Source: Paenibacillus sp. 1001270B_150601_E10
GTDB taxonomy: Bacteria; Bacillota; Bacilli; Paenibacillales; Paenibacillaceae
Assembly: GCF_015558675.1 (NCBI RefSeq)
Contig: NZ_JADMOL010000005.1
Location: 652 to 64,651, forward strand
Length of the DNA stretch: 64,000 nt
Direction of reading: 5' to 3'
Made by a program: the position numbers and the translations under genes. The notes beneath the pieces were generated by a model. It was given only the letters and a program-made list of their open reading frames with translations. It was not told the origin of the DNA and ran no database searches. Each line of letters starts with the position of its first letter. Position 1 is the first letter of the stretch. This document shows positions 1 through 8,873 of this stretch, in pieces.

Positions 1-1838
1 GCAATAAGATTGCCAGAGGTGAAGAAATGGCTCAGCGCCTGATCCACCTTCTCCATCGCATAAATGTGGCCTTCCCGCATGCGCTGGCGGAGCGCTTCTG
101 GCGTAACATCGATCAATTCCACTTCATCAGCAAGCCGAAGAATAAAGTCGGGAATCGTCTCCCGGACCCTCACACCTGTGATTTGCTCCACCGCATCATT
201 CAAGCTCTCTAGATGCTGTACATTCACGGTTGCAATAACGGATATTCCCGCTTCCAGCAGTTCAATCACATCTTCGTACCGCTTTTTATGCTTCGATCCC
301 GGCATGTTAGTATGGGCCAGCTCGTCAACCAGCACGACATCAGGATCACAGGCAATAATGGCGTCCGTGTCCATCTCCTCAAGAACCCGTCCCTGATAGA
401 CGATCTGCTTTCTTGGCAGAATGGGCAGATTCCCAATCTGCTCCTCCGTCTCTTTTCTGCCATGGGTCTCAAGCAGTCCAATATCAACCCGCACACCCTT
501 CTTAAGCAAAATATTGCCTTCTCTCAGCATCGTGTACGTCTTCCCCACTCCAGGTGCCGCTCCGATGTAAACTTTAAAGGTGCCCCGTTTGATTCTTCCG
601 ATCTTCTCATCGACCTCATGGGAGCTAAGGCGATGGTAAGCCTCGCCCTTTCCTTTTTTCAGAGACGCTTCCTTGCGGGCAATACGCGCAGGAAGGATGC
701 GCTCTCCTTCCTGCGCAGCTCGGTCTGCCATCATAAACACATCGATATTTTTCATCTTCCTTAAAATCTCGTACACAAGCGATCCCTGCCACAGCTCTTG
801 CCACCGCGTCTGCTTGGAATGCCCTAGCACGATGCGAGTGACGTTGTGGGACAGCGCATAATGAACCAATCTCCAAGACAGCTCCCGTCTCGAAACGATG
901 GATAGTTCCTCGAAAGTCCCGCCGACCTTGGACACCAGCTTCTTCATCGACTGCTTGAATACCTGCTGCTCCTTCGTCAGCTTCTTCGTTGCCTTTGTGA
1001 ACACAACGACCATGAGGTCGCCGTTCAGGCGCCTTGCCACCTGTTGGCCTCGCCGCACGTAAATAGAGCCGTTCCAGTGATATTGCGTGGATACGAGAAT
1101 GCGTTCCGCCGCCCCGGAGGGACCAATGAGCCCCATCTCCTCGCGGTGCTTCTCCAAGGAATCATTGACCCCATCTGCAACAAGCCGAAGCGCAAGCTCG
1201 CGCAGAATGCTGAGATTGCCATGCTTAAAGTGGCGGAGCTCCGCTTGATTGCGAAGATGACCATCGGAGAGTCGCTGCAGCAGGGTTTCCGGGGTTACGT
1301 CGATCAGTTGGACTTCGTCGGCAAGCGCTAGGGTATCATCTGGAACGGTTTCTTTTACAGAGATGCCCGCAAGCTTCTTGGCTGCCTCTGTCACCCCTTC
1401 CAGCTCATAGACGTTTACCGTCGTAATCACGCTGATACCACGAGCGAGCAGCAGCTGGATATCCTCAAGCCTTGTCTTATGCTCCGCGCCCGGACGATTC
1501 CGATGCGCGAGGCCATCGACAAGCACAACCTCTGGATTGCGTGAGAGCAGGGCTTCAAGATTCAAATCTTTCTGCTCAACCCCATTGCGCTGCCAATGCA
1601 AGCTTGGGACACGTTCAAGCTCTGCCAGCTGCTCCATCGTCTCTGGCCGCTGCTTCGTGGATACCGCGCAAATAACCACATCAATGCCCTGCTCCTGCAA
1701 AGCCTGCCCTTCGCGAAGCATATGATAGGTTTTCCCGGAGCCGCTGACCGCTCCAATATAGATCTTGAACCAGCCCTGCTGCAGCTTGTTGATGGAGCTT
1801 AGAATCTCCTCTGGGGTTTTTCGCTTGAACGGGTCCAT
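1..1838 (-). CDS. kdpD: KdpD sensor kinase, N-terminal part, with duplicated KdpD-USP module (partial)
   Basis: N-terminal 612 residues of the potassium sensor kinase; the gene continues past the left edge. The ATG at 1838 follows a GGAGGG site. Seen in order: a first KdpD domain (about residues 18-230) with Walker A-like GAVSGSGKTYHML and VDGLAHRN; a universal-stress-protein-like domain (about 245-375); then a second KdpD domain from about residue 400 with canonical GAAPGVGKTYTML and VDELAHTNMPGSKHKKR. In the E. coli protein there is a single KdpD-USP unit before the membrane segments and kinase core, so this one has an extra unit. The first copy has drifted (E to G in the Walker B region) while the second matches consensus. 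The transmembrane and kinase parts are not visible. It is last in the kdp operon, 171 bases after kdpC. The frame is open throughout. Confidence 0.9.
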   Translation of the reverse strand, partial: MDPFKRKTPEEILSSINKLQQGWFKIYIGAVSGSGKTYHMLREGQALQEQGIDVVICAVSTKQRPETMEQLAELERVPSLHWQRNGVEQKDLNLEALLSRNPEVVLVDGLAHRNRPGAEHKTRLEDIQLLLARGISVITTVNVYELEGVTEAAKKLAGISVKETVPDDTLALADEVQLIDVTPETLLQRLSDGHLRNQAELRHFKHGNLSILRELALRLVADGVNDSLEKHREEMGLIGPSGAAERILVSTQYHWNGSIYVRRGQQVARRLNGDLMVVVFTKATKKLTKEQQVFKQSMKKLVSKVGGTFEELSIVSRRELSWRLVHYALSHNVTRIVLGHSKQTRWQELWQGSLVYEILRKMKNIDVFMMADRAAQEGERILPARIARKEASLKKGKGEAYHRLSSHEVDEKIGRIKRGTFKVYIGAAPGVGKTYTMLREGNILLKKGVRVDIGLLETHGRKETEEQIGNLPILPRKQIVYQGRVLEEMDTDAIIACDPDVVLVDELAHTNMPGSKHKKRYEDVIELLEAGISVIATVNVQHLESLNDAVEQITGVRVRETIPDFILRLADEVELIDVTPEALRQRMREGHIYAMEKVDQALSHFFTSGNLI

Positions 1839-2009
1839 CTCCCGCCCTCCTTTTCTTCTTATTTTTATTAGGCTATCTCGTCTGCAATCATTGTCGGAAG
1901 TCTATAGCGGACCTCCACAATCTGCGCATCTTTCAATCTAAATGGGGAAAGACCCTTGCGAATGCATAAGCATCCTTCAGGGTCAATCCTACAATCCACG
2001 AAACACTAT

Positions 2010-2585
2010 TTACGATTGTGCTCTCACTTTTTGAAGCTCCAGATTCAGCTCTAGCACATTCACTCTTGGCTCACCTAAAAAACCAAGCTCTCGGCCTTCG
2101 GTATGGCGCTCAATCATTTGCGTAAGGTCACTTGCTGTAATCCCCGTTTCTTTCTCAATTCGAGGAATCTGTACACGTGCGCTTTCAGGGCTGATATGAG
2201 GATCAAGCCCTGATCCTGAGTTTGTCAGCAGATCCACCGGCACCTCTTCGACAGGCACCTGCGGATTCTCCACCTTCCATTGTTCCATGGACTCTTTTAC
2301 CCGTGACAGCATATCGGGACTCGATGGCGCATAGTTCGGAGAACCAGAACCCGCACCGTTATATGCAATGCTTGAGATTCGTCCATGGAAATATCCCGGG
2401 TCTGTGAAAGCTTGCCCGATCAGCTTGGAGCCTACCAGCTCTCCCTGCTCATTCTTGATCAGACTGCCGTTCGCCTGAAAGGGCATGAACGCCTGAGAGA
2501 CGCCTGTTACAGCCAAGTTGTACAGCACTCCGCACAGCAGCATAAATACTAAGCTCACTCGTAAAGTTATCGTGACGATCTTCAT
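2010..2585 (-). CDS. kdpC: Potassium-transporting ATPase subunit C
   Basis: Small single-span subunit (191 residues) that stabilises the KdpFABC potassium pump. An N-terminal membrane segment lies at about residues 5-25, followed by an extracytoplasmic domain with the family signatures [25 protein letters not shown] and the C-terminal [10 protein letters not shown]. Length matches the family (about 190). It lies 16 bases downstream of kdpB in the same operon. Confidence 0.97.
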   Translation of the reverse strand: MKIVTITLRVSLVFMLLCGVLYNLAVTGVSQAFMPFQANGSLIKNEQGELVGSKLIGQAFTDPGYFHGRISSIAYNGAGSGSPNYAPSSPDMLSRVKESMEQWKVENPQVPVEEVPVDLLTNSGSGLDPHISPESARVQIPRIEKETGITASDLTQMIERHTEGRELGFLGEPRVNVLELNLELQKVRAQS

Positions 2586-2601
2586 CGTATTCCACCTCGT
2601 A

Positions 2602-4629
2602 TTAAGCCCAGAATTGGACTAAAAGATCAATCAATTTGATGCCGGCAAAAGGGACAATGACTCCACCCAAGCCATAGACCAATAAATTCCGCCGCAGAAG
2701 CTGTGAAGAGCTCATCGGCTTATAAGCGACCCCTTTCATCGCTAGCGGGATCAGGATCGGAATAATAATGGCATTAAAAATTAATGCCGATAATATCGCA
2801 GACATCGGGGAGTGAAGCTTCATAATATTGAGCGCTTCAAGCTCCGGAATGGCCAGCATGAACATCGCCGGAATAATTGCGAAGTATTTGGCAATATCGT
2901 TTGCGATGCTAAAGGTCGTCAATGCGCCACGAGTCATAAGCAATTGTTTGCCAATCGAGACAACTTCAATGATCTTCGACGGGTCAGAGTCCAGATCGAT
3001 CATGTTGGCCGCTTCCTTCGCAGCGACCGTGCCGCTGTTCATCGCGATTCCCACATCCGCCTGCGCAAGTGCAGGCGCGTCGTTCGTACCGTCGCCTGTC
3101 ATCGCGACGAGCTTGCCTTCCGCTTGCTCGCGGCGAATGACCGCAATCTTATCCTCCGGCTTGCTCTCTGCAATGAAGTCATCGACACCCGCCTCCTTCG
3201 CAATTGTCGCTGCCGTAAGTGGATTATCCCCTGTACACATGATGGTCTTAATCCCCATCTTGCGCATCTGATCGAACCGCTCGCGCATGCCTGGCTTCAC
3301 CGTATCCTTCAGATATATCAAGCCGTAAATCGCATGATCCACTGCAACCGCTAGCGGTGTCCCTCCTGCAGAAGCGATAGCATCGCTGTTTGGATCAAGA
3401 TCAGCCGGAATGTCTCCGCCTTGGGATAGAACCCACTGCTTCACAGCATCCACAGCGCCTTTGCGAATCTTGCGGCCGTCCGGCATATCGACGCCGCTCA
3501 TTCTGGTTTCTGCCTTAAACTCTATAAAGGTTCCATCGCGAACGAGCGATGGCTCATATGGATAATCCAGCTTCTTCATCAGTTCAAGAACCGATCGCCC
3601 TTCAGGCGTATCGTCCTGTACCGAGCTCATCGCTGCCCAGTATCCTACCTCTTGTGATGCATGCGTGCCAACCGGAACGAACTCGCTCGCCATCCGGTTC
3701 CCGTAGGTGATTGTACCCGTTTTATCCAAAATGATCGTATTGATATCCCCAGAAGCTTCCACGGCCTTCCCGGACATCGCGAGCACGTTGAACTGCGTAA
3801 CCCGGTCCATCCCTGCAATCCCGATCGCAGACAGCAATCCGCCAATCGTTGTTGGGATCAAGCACACCAATAATGCAATCAGTACCGGCACTTCCAATTG
3901 AATATTTAAATAGTTTGCAAAGAACGGCAGCGTCACGACGACCACCAGAAAGATGAGGGTCAAGCTCACAAGCACGGTGTTGAGCGCGATCTCATTCGGC
4001 GTCTTCTGGCGCTTCGCTCCCTCAACCAAGGAAATCATCCGATCTAAGAATGACTCGCCGGGATCGCTTGTAATCCTCACTTGAATCTGGTCGCTGATGA
4101 CGCGCGTACCGCCTGTTACAGAGCTGAAGTCACCACCCGCTTCCTTCAGCACAGGCGCCGATTCCCCTGTAATCGCGGATTCATCTACGGAAGCAAGCCC
4201 TTTGATCACCTCGCCATCGCCTGGGATCATCTCACCCTGTGAGACGACGACGACATCACCTTTACGGAGATCCGTCGAAGGAACTTGCACAAGGTCATGC
4301 CCGACCAGCTTGTTGGCCGTAATCTCCTTCTTCGTCTGCTTCAGGGAATTCGCCTGCGCCTTGCCTCGGCCTTCCGCCAACGCTTCCGCAAAGTTGGCAA
4401 ACAGCAGTGTAAACAATAAGATAAGCGCAACGGCTATATTGAAGCCGAAGGATACGGTGTTGCCGAAGGCATCCGGCATGAAGATGAGGAACAGGGTAAT
4501 CAAGAACCCGACCTCAACGACAAACATAATCGGATTGCGTATCATCGTCTTTGGATTTAATTTTATAAACGCTTCTTTTAGGGCCTGATTCACCACTGCA
4601 CGATTCCATGAACTTTTGTTCGTGCTCAT
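2602..4629 (-). CDS. kdpB: Potassium-transporting P-type ATPase subunit B
   Basis: Catalytic P-type ATPase subunit of the Kdp high-affinity potassium pump; ATP hydrolysis here drives uptake through KdpA. Motifs seen: SAITGES in the actuator domain, the phosphorylation motif DKTGTIT, KGAVDAV nucleotide-binding region, and [18 protein letters not shown] hinge. Membrane segments are at the N-terminus, before the DKTGT domain and at the C-terminus. An in-frame TTG exists at 4644, but the ATG at 4629 has GGAGGAG just upstream and gives 675 residues, close to the usual 680. It starts 27 bases after kdpA. Confidence 0.97.
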   Translation of the reverse strand: MSTNKSSWNRAVVNQALKEAFIKLNPKTMIRNPIMFVVEVGFLITLFLIFMPDAFGNTVSFGFNIAVALILLFTLLFANFAEALAEGRGKAQANSLKQTKKEITANKLVGHDLVQVPSTDLRKGDVVVVSQGEMIPGDGEVIKGLASVDESAITGESAPVLKEAGGDFSSVTGGTRVISDQIQVRITSDPGESFLDRMISLVEGAKRQKTPNEIALNTVLVSLTLIFLVVVVTLPFFANYLNIQLEVPVLIALLVCLIPTTIGGLLSAIGIAGMDRVTQFNVLAMSGKAVEASGDINTIILDKTGTITYGNRMASEFVPVGTHASQEVGYWAAMSSVQDDTPEGRSVLELMKKLDYPYEPSLVRDGTFIEFKAETRMSGVDMPDGRKIRKGAVDAVKQWVLSQGGDIPADLDPNSDAIASAGGTPLAVAVDHAIYGLIYLKDTVKPGMRERFDQMRKMGIKTIMCTGDNPLTAATIAKEAGVDDFIAESKPEDKIAVIRREQAEGKLVAMTGDGTNDAPALAQADVGIAMNSGTVAAKEAANMIDLDSDPSKIIEVVSIGKQLLMTRGALTTFSIANDIAKYFAIIPAMFMLAIPELEALNIMKLHSPMSAILSALIFNAIIIPILIPLAMKGVAYKPMSSSQLLRRNLLVYGLGGVIVPFAGIKLIDLLVQFWA

Positions 4630-4656
4630 ATGCTTCTCCTCCAATGTAACTCCGAT

Positions 4657-6333
4657 CTATGGCAATAAAGTCAAATGCTCAGCAATAGGTCCCAGCACCA
4701 GCGCCGGGAAGAAGGTCAAGGCGCCTACGATCAGCACCGCAACCAGGAATACTCCTGCAAACAAGGCGTTGTCTGTACGGAACGTCCCGCTCGTTTCCGG
4801 CACAGGCTTCTTCGCTGCCAGGGAGCCAACTACCGCAAGCATCGTGATTACCGAGCAGTAGCGGCCAAGATACATGACAATCCCTGTGGTGATGTTCCAA
4901 AAGGATGTGGCATCTCCAAGCCCTTCAAACCCTGAGCCGTTATTAGCGGCAGAGGACGTATATTCATACAGCACCTGCGTCAATCCATGGAAACCTGGAT
5001 TCGAGATCGTATCCGCATTCGTAAACAGCGCGATCGCTGTTGGGATCAGAATCAGAAACGGGGGAATGAGCATCGTCACTGCGATCAGCTTCATTTCCTT
5101 GCCCTCAATCTTCTTGCCTAAAAATTCCGGTGTGCGCCCCACCATAAGACCTGACAAGAATACGGCAATCATGGCATACATCAACACGTTCAAGAAGCCA
5201 GCTCCCACACCGCCAAACACCGTGTTCAGCATCATGTTGACGATCGCGATCATCCCTGCGATTGGGGTCAAGGTATCATGCATCGTGTTGACGGCACCTG
5301 TCTCGGCCGCAGTCGTAACCACAGAGTAAAGAGAAGATTGAGCAAGGCCAAATCGGACCTCTTTCCCCTCCATCGAGCCTTGCGCTTCGTTAACACCAAG
5401 CGCATGCAGCGCAGGATTGCCTGCTGCCTCACTGGCTAACGAGATGCCCAAGAACAAGAGAAACATCATCGCCATCGAGACGAATAGGACACGCCCTTGC
5501 TTTTTATTGCCCACCATGATGCCATACGTAAATGGAAGCGAGGTTGGGAGAAGCAGCATTAACAGCATTTGCAGCATATTGCTGATTGCGCCCGGGTTCT
5601 CGAATGGATGCGCTGAATTGGCTCCGAAGAACCCGCCCCCGTTGTTCCCAAGCTCCTTAATCGACAGGAATGAACCAACGGGTCCGCGTGCAATCTCTTG
5701 GGCCTGACCTTCCACGGTCTTTACAACAGCCGTAGGCTCCAGCGTTTGCGGTACGCCAAGGGCAACGAAGATCAACGCACTTACGAATGCGATCGGCAGC
5801 AATATTCTCGTAATCGCACGGACCAGATCGACAAAGAAGTTGCCAAGCGGCTTGCTTGCAAGGCCTCTCATGAACGCAATCGCTACCGCAAACAGCGTAG
5901 CAGGCGCCACGAACAGCATGAACACAATCGCAATCATTTGCGATAAATAAGATAAGCCTGTTTCTCCGCTATAATGCTGTAAGTTCGTATTCGTCATAAA
6001 GCTGATTGCCGTATTGAAGGCAACCGTCGGCTCCATGGAAGCAACCCCGCTCGGATTAAGCGGGAGCATGCCTTGCAAACGGAAGATCACATAGACAATC
6101 AAGATCATCACTGTATTGCTGAGCACCGCTGACATCGCATACTGCTTCCAGCTTTGATTCTCTTGGCGAATGCCGCTTAGACGATAAATAAGATTCTCAA
6201 ATGGACCGAACCACCGATCCAGCCCCGTGCGTTCATTGTTGAATGCATGGGCAATATAATGACCTGTCGGGCGTGCCAGCAGGCACGCGATCAACAAGAG
6301 CAATGCTATTGAAATCCAAGCCATGGTTGTCAC
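4657..6333 (-). CDS. kdpA: Potassium-transporting ATPase subunit A
   Basis: Channel-like subunit that binds and passes K+ in the Kdp pump; about ten membrane segments. Selectivity-filter style segments are visible (TNTNLQHYSGE, GNNGGGFFGANSAHPFENP, SAANNGSGFEG). I place the start at the GTG at 6333 because AAGGAG sits eight bases upstream and the product is then 558 residues, almost the same as E. coli KdpA. An in-frame ATG at 6354 directly abuts the kdpF stop and would add seven residues. It follows kdpF in the operon and is controlled by the c-di-AMP riboswitch leader upstream. Confidence 0.96.
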   Translation of the reverse strand: MTTMAWISIALLLLIACLLARPTGHYIAHAFNNERTGLDRWFGPFENLIYRLSGIRQENQSWKQYAMSAVLSNTVMILIVYVIFRLQGMLPLNPSGVASMEPTVAFNTAISFMTNTNLQHYSGETGLSYLSQMIAIVFMLFVAPATLFAVAIAFMRGLASKPLGNFFVDLVRAITRILLPIAFVSALIFVALGVPQTLEPTAVVKTVEGQAQEIARGPVGSFLSIKELGNNGGGFFGANSAHPFENPGAISNMLQMLLMLLLPTSLPFTYGIMVGNKKQGRVLFVSMAMMFLLFLGISLASEAAGNPALHALGVNEAQGSMEGKEVRFGLAQSSLYSVVTTAAETGAVNTMHDTLTPIAGMIAIVNMMLNTVFGGVGAGFLNVLMYAMIAVFLSGLMVGRTPEFLGKKIEGKEMKLIAVTMLIPPFLILIPTAIALFTNADTISNPGFHGLTQVLYEYTSSAANNGSGFEGLGDATSFWNITTGIVMYLGRYCSVITMLAVVGSLAAKKPVPETSGTFRTDNALFAGVFLVAVLIVGALTFFPALVLGPIAEHLTLLP

Positions 6334-6354
6334 TTGAATCGCTCCTTCATCCAT

Positions 6355-6435
6355 CTAGAATTTCTCTGGGTTAATCAGGGCATAGCCCAAATACAAGAAG
6401 ATGGCGATGATGATCACCGCAAGCACCCACATCAT
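6355..6435 (-). CDS. kdpF: KdpF small membrane subunit
   Basis: A 26-residue single-span peptide (MMWVLAVIIIAIFLYLGYAL then INPEKF) with the size and the Y-x-L-x-P-E-x-F ending typical of KdpF, which stabilises the KdpABC complex. It was found by reading the gap between kdpA and the riboswitch leader, being too short for usual ORF cut-offs. Its first ATG overlaps the stop of the preceding small ORF (ATGA), and its stop codon comes just before the in-frame ATG of kdpA, so the genes look translationally coupled. A second ATG at 6432 is equally possible as start. Confidence 0.9.
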   Translation of the reverse strand: MMWVLAVIIIAIFLYLGYALINPEKF

Positions 6436-6539
6436 CTTTCATCCCTTCCTTCTTCTGTGGCATGAGATGCCCACTTTGCAAGCCCCAGCATCAATGCTGC
6501 AAGCAAGCCTACCAGCGCAATCATAATCACATCGTTCAT
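6432..6539 (-). CDS. Small membrane peptide heading the kdp operon
   Basis: A 35-residue ORF starting MNDVIMIALVGLLAALMLGL and ending AKWASHATEEGRDER. One hydrophobic span is followed by a charged tail. It has an excellent AGGAGG site eight bases before its ATG, better than that of kdpF, and its stop overlaps the kdpF start by four bases. It is the first ORF after the riboswitch-terminator leader. I do not recognise a named family. It may be an accessory Kdp peptide or a leader that couples translation to kdpF. That it is translated is inferred from the ribosome-binding site and the overlap. Confidence 0.7.
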   Translation of the reverse strand: MNDVIMIALVGLLAALMLGLAKWASHATEEGRDER

Positions 6540-6603
6540 GACGAACCTCCTGTTTTTTTGCCTCTATCACGTAGAAATTCACATCTTTACCCTAAAAAAG
6601 GCA

Positions 6604-6648
6604 ACAAAAAAGAAGCATGGCTTAGAGGAACTCCTCTCCATGCTTCTT
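6604..6648 (-). terminator. Riboswitch expression-platform terminator of kdp leader
   Basis: On the minus strand an 11-bp outer stem (AAGAAGCATGG with CCATGCTTCTT) containing an inner AGAGGA/TCCTCT hairpin is followed by TTTTTTG. It lies about 55 bases after the second aptamer and about 65 bases before the first ORF of the operon, where an attenuator should be. No comparable hairpin with a U-run is seen between the two aptamers. Confidence 0.88.
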
Positions 6649-6704
6649 CAGTCACAGTCAAATAAGACCGTGTCCAATATGCGCGGTTCGCAAGTGTCCT
6701 CTCT

Positions 6705-6856
6705 GTACGCTTACGAGGTTAGCTGTCGGATTCGGGCTCAAAGAGTAGCCCTACTCGATTGCTCGAGACTCACCCCATGTGGTCGAATAGTCGTCTATCA
6801 ACGACTGACCACGGTTGGTTCCCCCGCTCCCTATGTCTAGGGACTCAGCGATTCAA
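6705..6856 (-). promoter_or_regulatory. ydaO-type c-di-AMP riboswitch, downstream aptamer (B)
   Basis: Read on the minus strand the segment carries the ydaO/yuaA conserved blocks in order: GCTGAGTCCC, AGGGAGCGGGGGAACCAACC, GGGGTGAGTC, AGTAGGGCTACTCTTTGAGC, CCGAATCCGACAGCTAACCT and CGTAAGCG closing the P1 stem. The class binds c-di-AMP and normally turns expression off, and it often controls potassium transport genes. It is the closer of two aptamers to the terminator at 6604-6648. Confidence 0.92.
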
Positions 6857-6987
6857 AAGATCCATATTGTTGGATGTTGGATGTTCAAACTTATAATGAT
6901 TCACGTACACCTTGCTGTGTACTCGTATGCCGCGTCATAACGACGCTAGTATCATATTGATTCGCGATATAATTCTCCTCTCTTCAC

Positions 6988-7168
6988 GACGCTTGCGAGG
7001 TTAGCTGTCGGATTCGGGCAGTGAGAGTCGCCCTACAGTGTTGGAGAAGGCCATGGTCCTTCTCTACTGATTCACCCCGAGTGTACACTGCCTTCGGCTC
7101 TCACCCCGAAGGACAGATGTTCACGATGTTGGTTCCCCCGCGCTCCCTATGAAGCATTCAGCGTTTTT
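6988..7168 (-). promoter_or_regulatory. ydaO-type c-di-AMP riboswitch, upstream aptamer (A)
   Basis: A second complete set of ydaO conserved blocks on the minus strand: ACGCTGAATG, AGGGAGCGCGGGGGAACCAA, GGGGTGAATCAGTAG, GTAGGGCGACTCTCACTGCC, CGAATCCGACAGCTAACCTC and GCAAGCGT. It is longer than aptamer B because of an extended variable stem. It lies about 130 bases upstream of aptamer B in the same leader. The linker contains two hairpins (GCGTC/GACGC and GTACAC/GTGTAC) without U-runs. Confidence 0.92.
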
Positions 7169-7195
7169 CCCAGTGGGTCTTGATTCATGAGATGT

Positions 7196-7224
7196 ATCTT
7201 ACTCCCTTCTCTCAGGACTTGCAA
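7196..7224 (-). promoter_or_regulatory. Candidate sigma-A promoter of the kdp leader
   Basis: On the minus strand TTGCAA and TAAGAT are separated by 17 bases; each matches four of six consensus bases. The implied start lies about 20 bases before aptamer A, which fits a riboswitch leader. The match is weak by itself; position is the main support. Confidence 0.35.
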
Positions 7225-7687
7225 AGCAAGGTTTTTGAATTTTCACCATGAAAAAGACCAGTTTTAAACCCATTACGGGGATTTCATGATAAATTAATGC
7301 TTTATCTGCAAAAATCTCTGTTTTCCATTCAGGTTTTCATTTTCTTGAAAATCACGCAAATATCTTGCATTCTATCTCTTTCCTTTCGATAACGCTAATC
7401 AGTACCATAAAAAATAAAACAAGAAATTAGGCGTATAATCGAGATATTCCAAGTAAGATCTAGATCGGGTTCATTTTAATACCAGATACGGACCTCATTA
7501 CTATAATCATCCAAATTTTCGAGGTATTTATAAGCGTTTCTGCTTTTACACTGACACCTGATGTCCTTTATGATTCAGAGTAACCTTGAAACAATCGTTC
7601 ATCTAATCACACGATCAGATATAGAAAAATAAACATACTCCCATTGCTAGGCACCAATGAACTGCAGCTTGTAGGAGCGTTGGGATA
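7225..7687. other. Intergenic stretch between divergent kdp leader and unknown gene
   Basis: AT-rich DNA with no convincing ORF, RNA or repeat. It should contain the promoter of the plus-strand gene at 7701, but I cannot point to a clear one. Confidence 0.5.
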
Positions 7688-7700
7688 GGAGGAGAAGCAA

Positions 7701-8324
7701 TTGCAGTCAAAATGCATATCAAGCATCGAGCTCTACGCATGGGATGATCCAGACGGCATCGATGAAGCATCAAGAAAACCTCGCTATAAACGATACGGGA
7801 TTCTCCGGATCACGTGCGGTATTCATCAAGGAATCGGACAGTGTCTATTGTCCAACGGGACGAAGCGAGAGGATCTCATTCGTTGGGGTAGCTATCTGCG
7901 TACTTTTCGAAAATGTAAAATGGCAGAAGCGTTGCAGTTCCTAGAGAAGAAAGGAAGTTGCTGGAGTCATGAGCAGCATCATCTCGTGCGTACAGCTCTA
8001 ATGAATCTAATGGAGAATCGTATTCAGGCTCGCCTGTATGGGACGATCATGCATACGTTTCTTTCCTATCAACAGCTCTGCCAGCGTAGATGGCCTATCG
8101 AACAAGGCATGGTAGGCATGCCTGCCCGTACTGAACGGCAAGCTGCTGCACGACCTATTCCGGCAGCCGTCATCTTTGCTGATGCAGCGGCTATAAAGCA
8201 CTCGGGGACTCTTGATGCCGATAATTGCCGGCACTTGCCCCGCTTCCCACTCTTACGAGAAAAGTCAAAGCCGGAGGCGCATGAATGGATACAATACGCT
8301 ACCGCTTACTACTCCGTTCTATAA
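7701..8324 (+). CDS. Hypothetical protein, about 207 residues
   Basis: A soluble, fairly basic protein of unknown function with no signal peptide or membrane segment. The start is a TTG with AGGAGGA about eight bases upstream, which supports expression. The N-terminal two-thirds is mixed helix-like sequence with phrases such as RYGILRITCGIHQGIG and WSHEQHHLVRTALMNLMENR; the C-terminal third (from about residue 140) is Ala/Arg-rich and lower in complexity, so the true functional end may be earlier. No catalytic motif is recognised. It stands alone, divergent from the kdp leader. Confidence 0.6.
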   Translation: MQSKCISSIELYAWDDPDGIDEASRKPRYKRYGILRITCGIHQGIGQCLLSNGTKREDLIRWGSYLRTFRKCKMAEALQFLEKKGSCWSHEQHHLVRTALMNLMENRIQARLYGTIMHTFLSYQQLCQRRWPIEQGMVGMPARTERQAAARPIPAAVIFADAAAIKHSGTLDADNCRHLPRFPLLREKSKPEAHEWIQYATAYYSVL

Positions 8325-8467
8325 CATGGAGAATTGTAGGATATCGATACCATACCTCATCATGAACCATCTCGACAATAATACATGAAAAAGCAACCCA
8401 AAAATTAAAAAGACATAAGGCATGATGATATGATCTAAACTGGCTATGTATTGAGGGGTGTGTAGTA

Positions 8468-8635
8468 ATGAAAATAATGAATAAAAAGTTCATCGTCCTT
8501 GGACTAGCTGCTCTCATTTTGATTACAGGTACAACCGCATATGCTAGCGGCACGTTCTCTTCTCTTTTTCCAAATGCAAGTGCTGAACAACAAGAAGAAG
8601 TAAAAAAAATCGAATATAAAATAAATCAATCATAG
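8468..8635 (+). CDS. Small secreted peptide, probable 5' fragment of a decayed gene
   Basis: A 55-residue ORF with a clear signal peptide (MKIMNKKFIVLGLAALILIT, then GTTAYA as a cleavage region) and a short hydrophilic mature part (SGTFSSLFPNASAEQQEEVK, KIEYKINQS). GAGGGGTG precedes the ATG. The same reading frame stays open for about 50 more codons past the TAG at 8633, and a protein-like C-terminus in another frame ends at 8810, so this looks like the front piece of a longer secreted protein cut by a nonsense mutation. It could still be made as a short peptide. Confidence 0.5.
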   Translation: MKIMNKKFIVLGLAALILITGTTAYASGTFSSLFPNASAEQQEEVKKIEYKINQS

Positions 8636-8810
8636 ACCAAAGGAAAGGAAATACTTCTAAACGGCTTTGCTTATAAGTCCAGATTAGTCACAAGCTTTGG
8701 TTTACTGGGAAAAAGCGAATGGCTCTTATTTGGTCATGGAGTTAAAGACCAAAATCACAGGCTCCAAAGATTGGTACTTAGCTGGAGTTAGAACACTTCC
8801 CGCCGAATAA
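8636..8810 (+). pseudogene. 3' remnant of a secreted-protein gene
   Basis: Downstream of the TAG ending the small secreted ORF, the two other phases carry protein-like sequence: the original frame begins TKGKEILLNGFAYKSRL, and a shifted frame reads QALVYWEKANGSYLVMELK, then TKITGSKDWYLAGVRTLPAE, before a TAA. No start codon or ribosome-binding site serves this part. Together with the upstream fragment it looks like one secreted protein of roughly 110 residues broken by a stop and at least one frameshift. Confidence 0.5.
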
Positions 8811-8824
8811 TGCTCATTGATCAA

Positions 8825-8859
8825 AACAGCCCTTCATTTATCAACAGGGCTGTTTTTTG
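8825..8859 (+). terminator. Intrinsic terminator
   Basis: A 9-bp stem AACAGCCCT/AGGGCTGTT with a 12-base loop followed by TTTTTTG on the plus strand. It closes the decayed secreted-protein locus and lies just beyond the end of the convergent acetyltransferase gene. Confidence 0.8.
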
Positions 8860-8873
8860 TTTATAAGTAACAA

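Noticed and set aside
6857-6987. Terminator between the two c-di-AMP aptamers
   Set aside because: Two short hairpins are present (GCGTC/GACGC and GTACAC/GTGTAC) but neither has a U-run.
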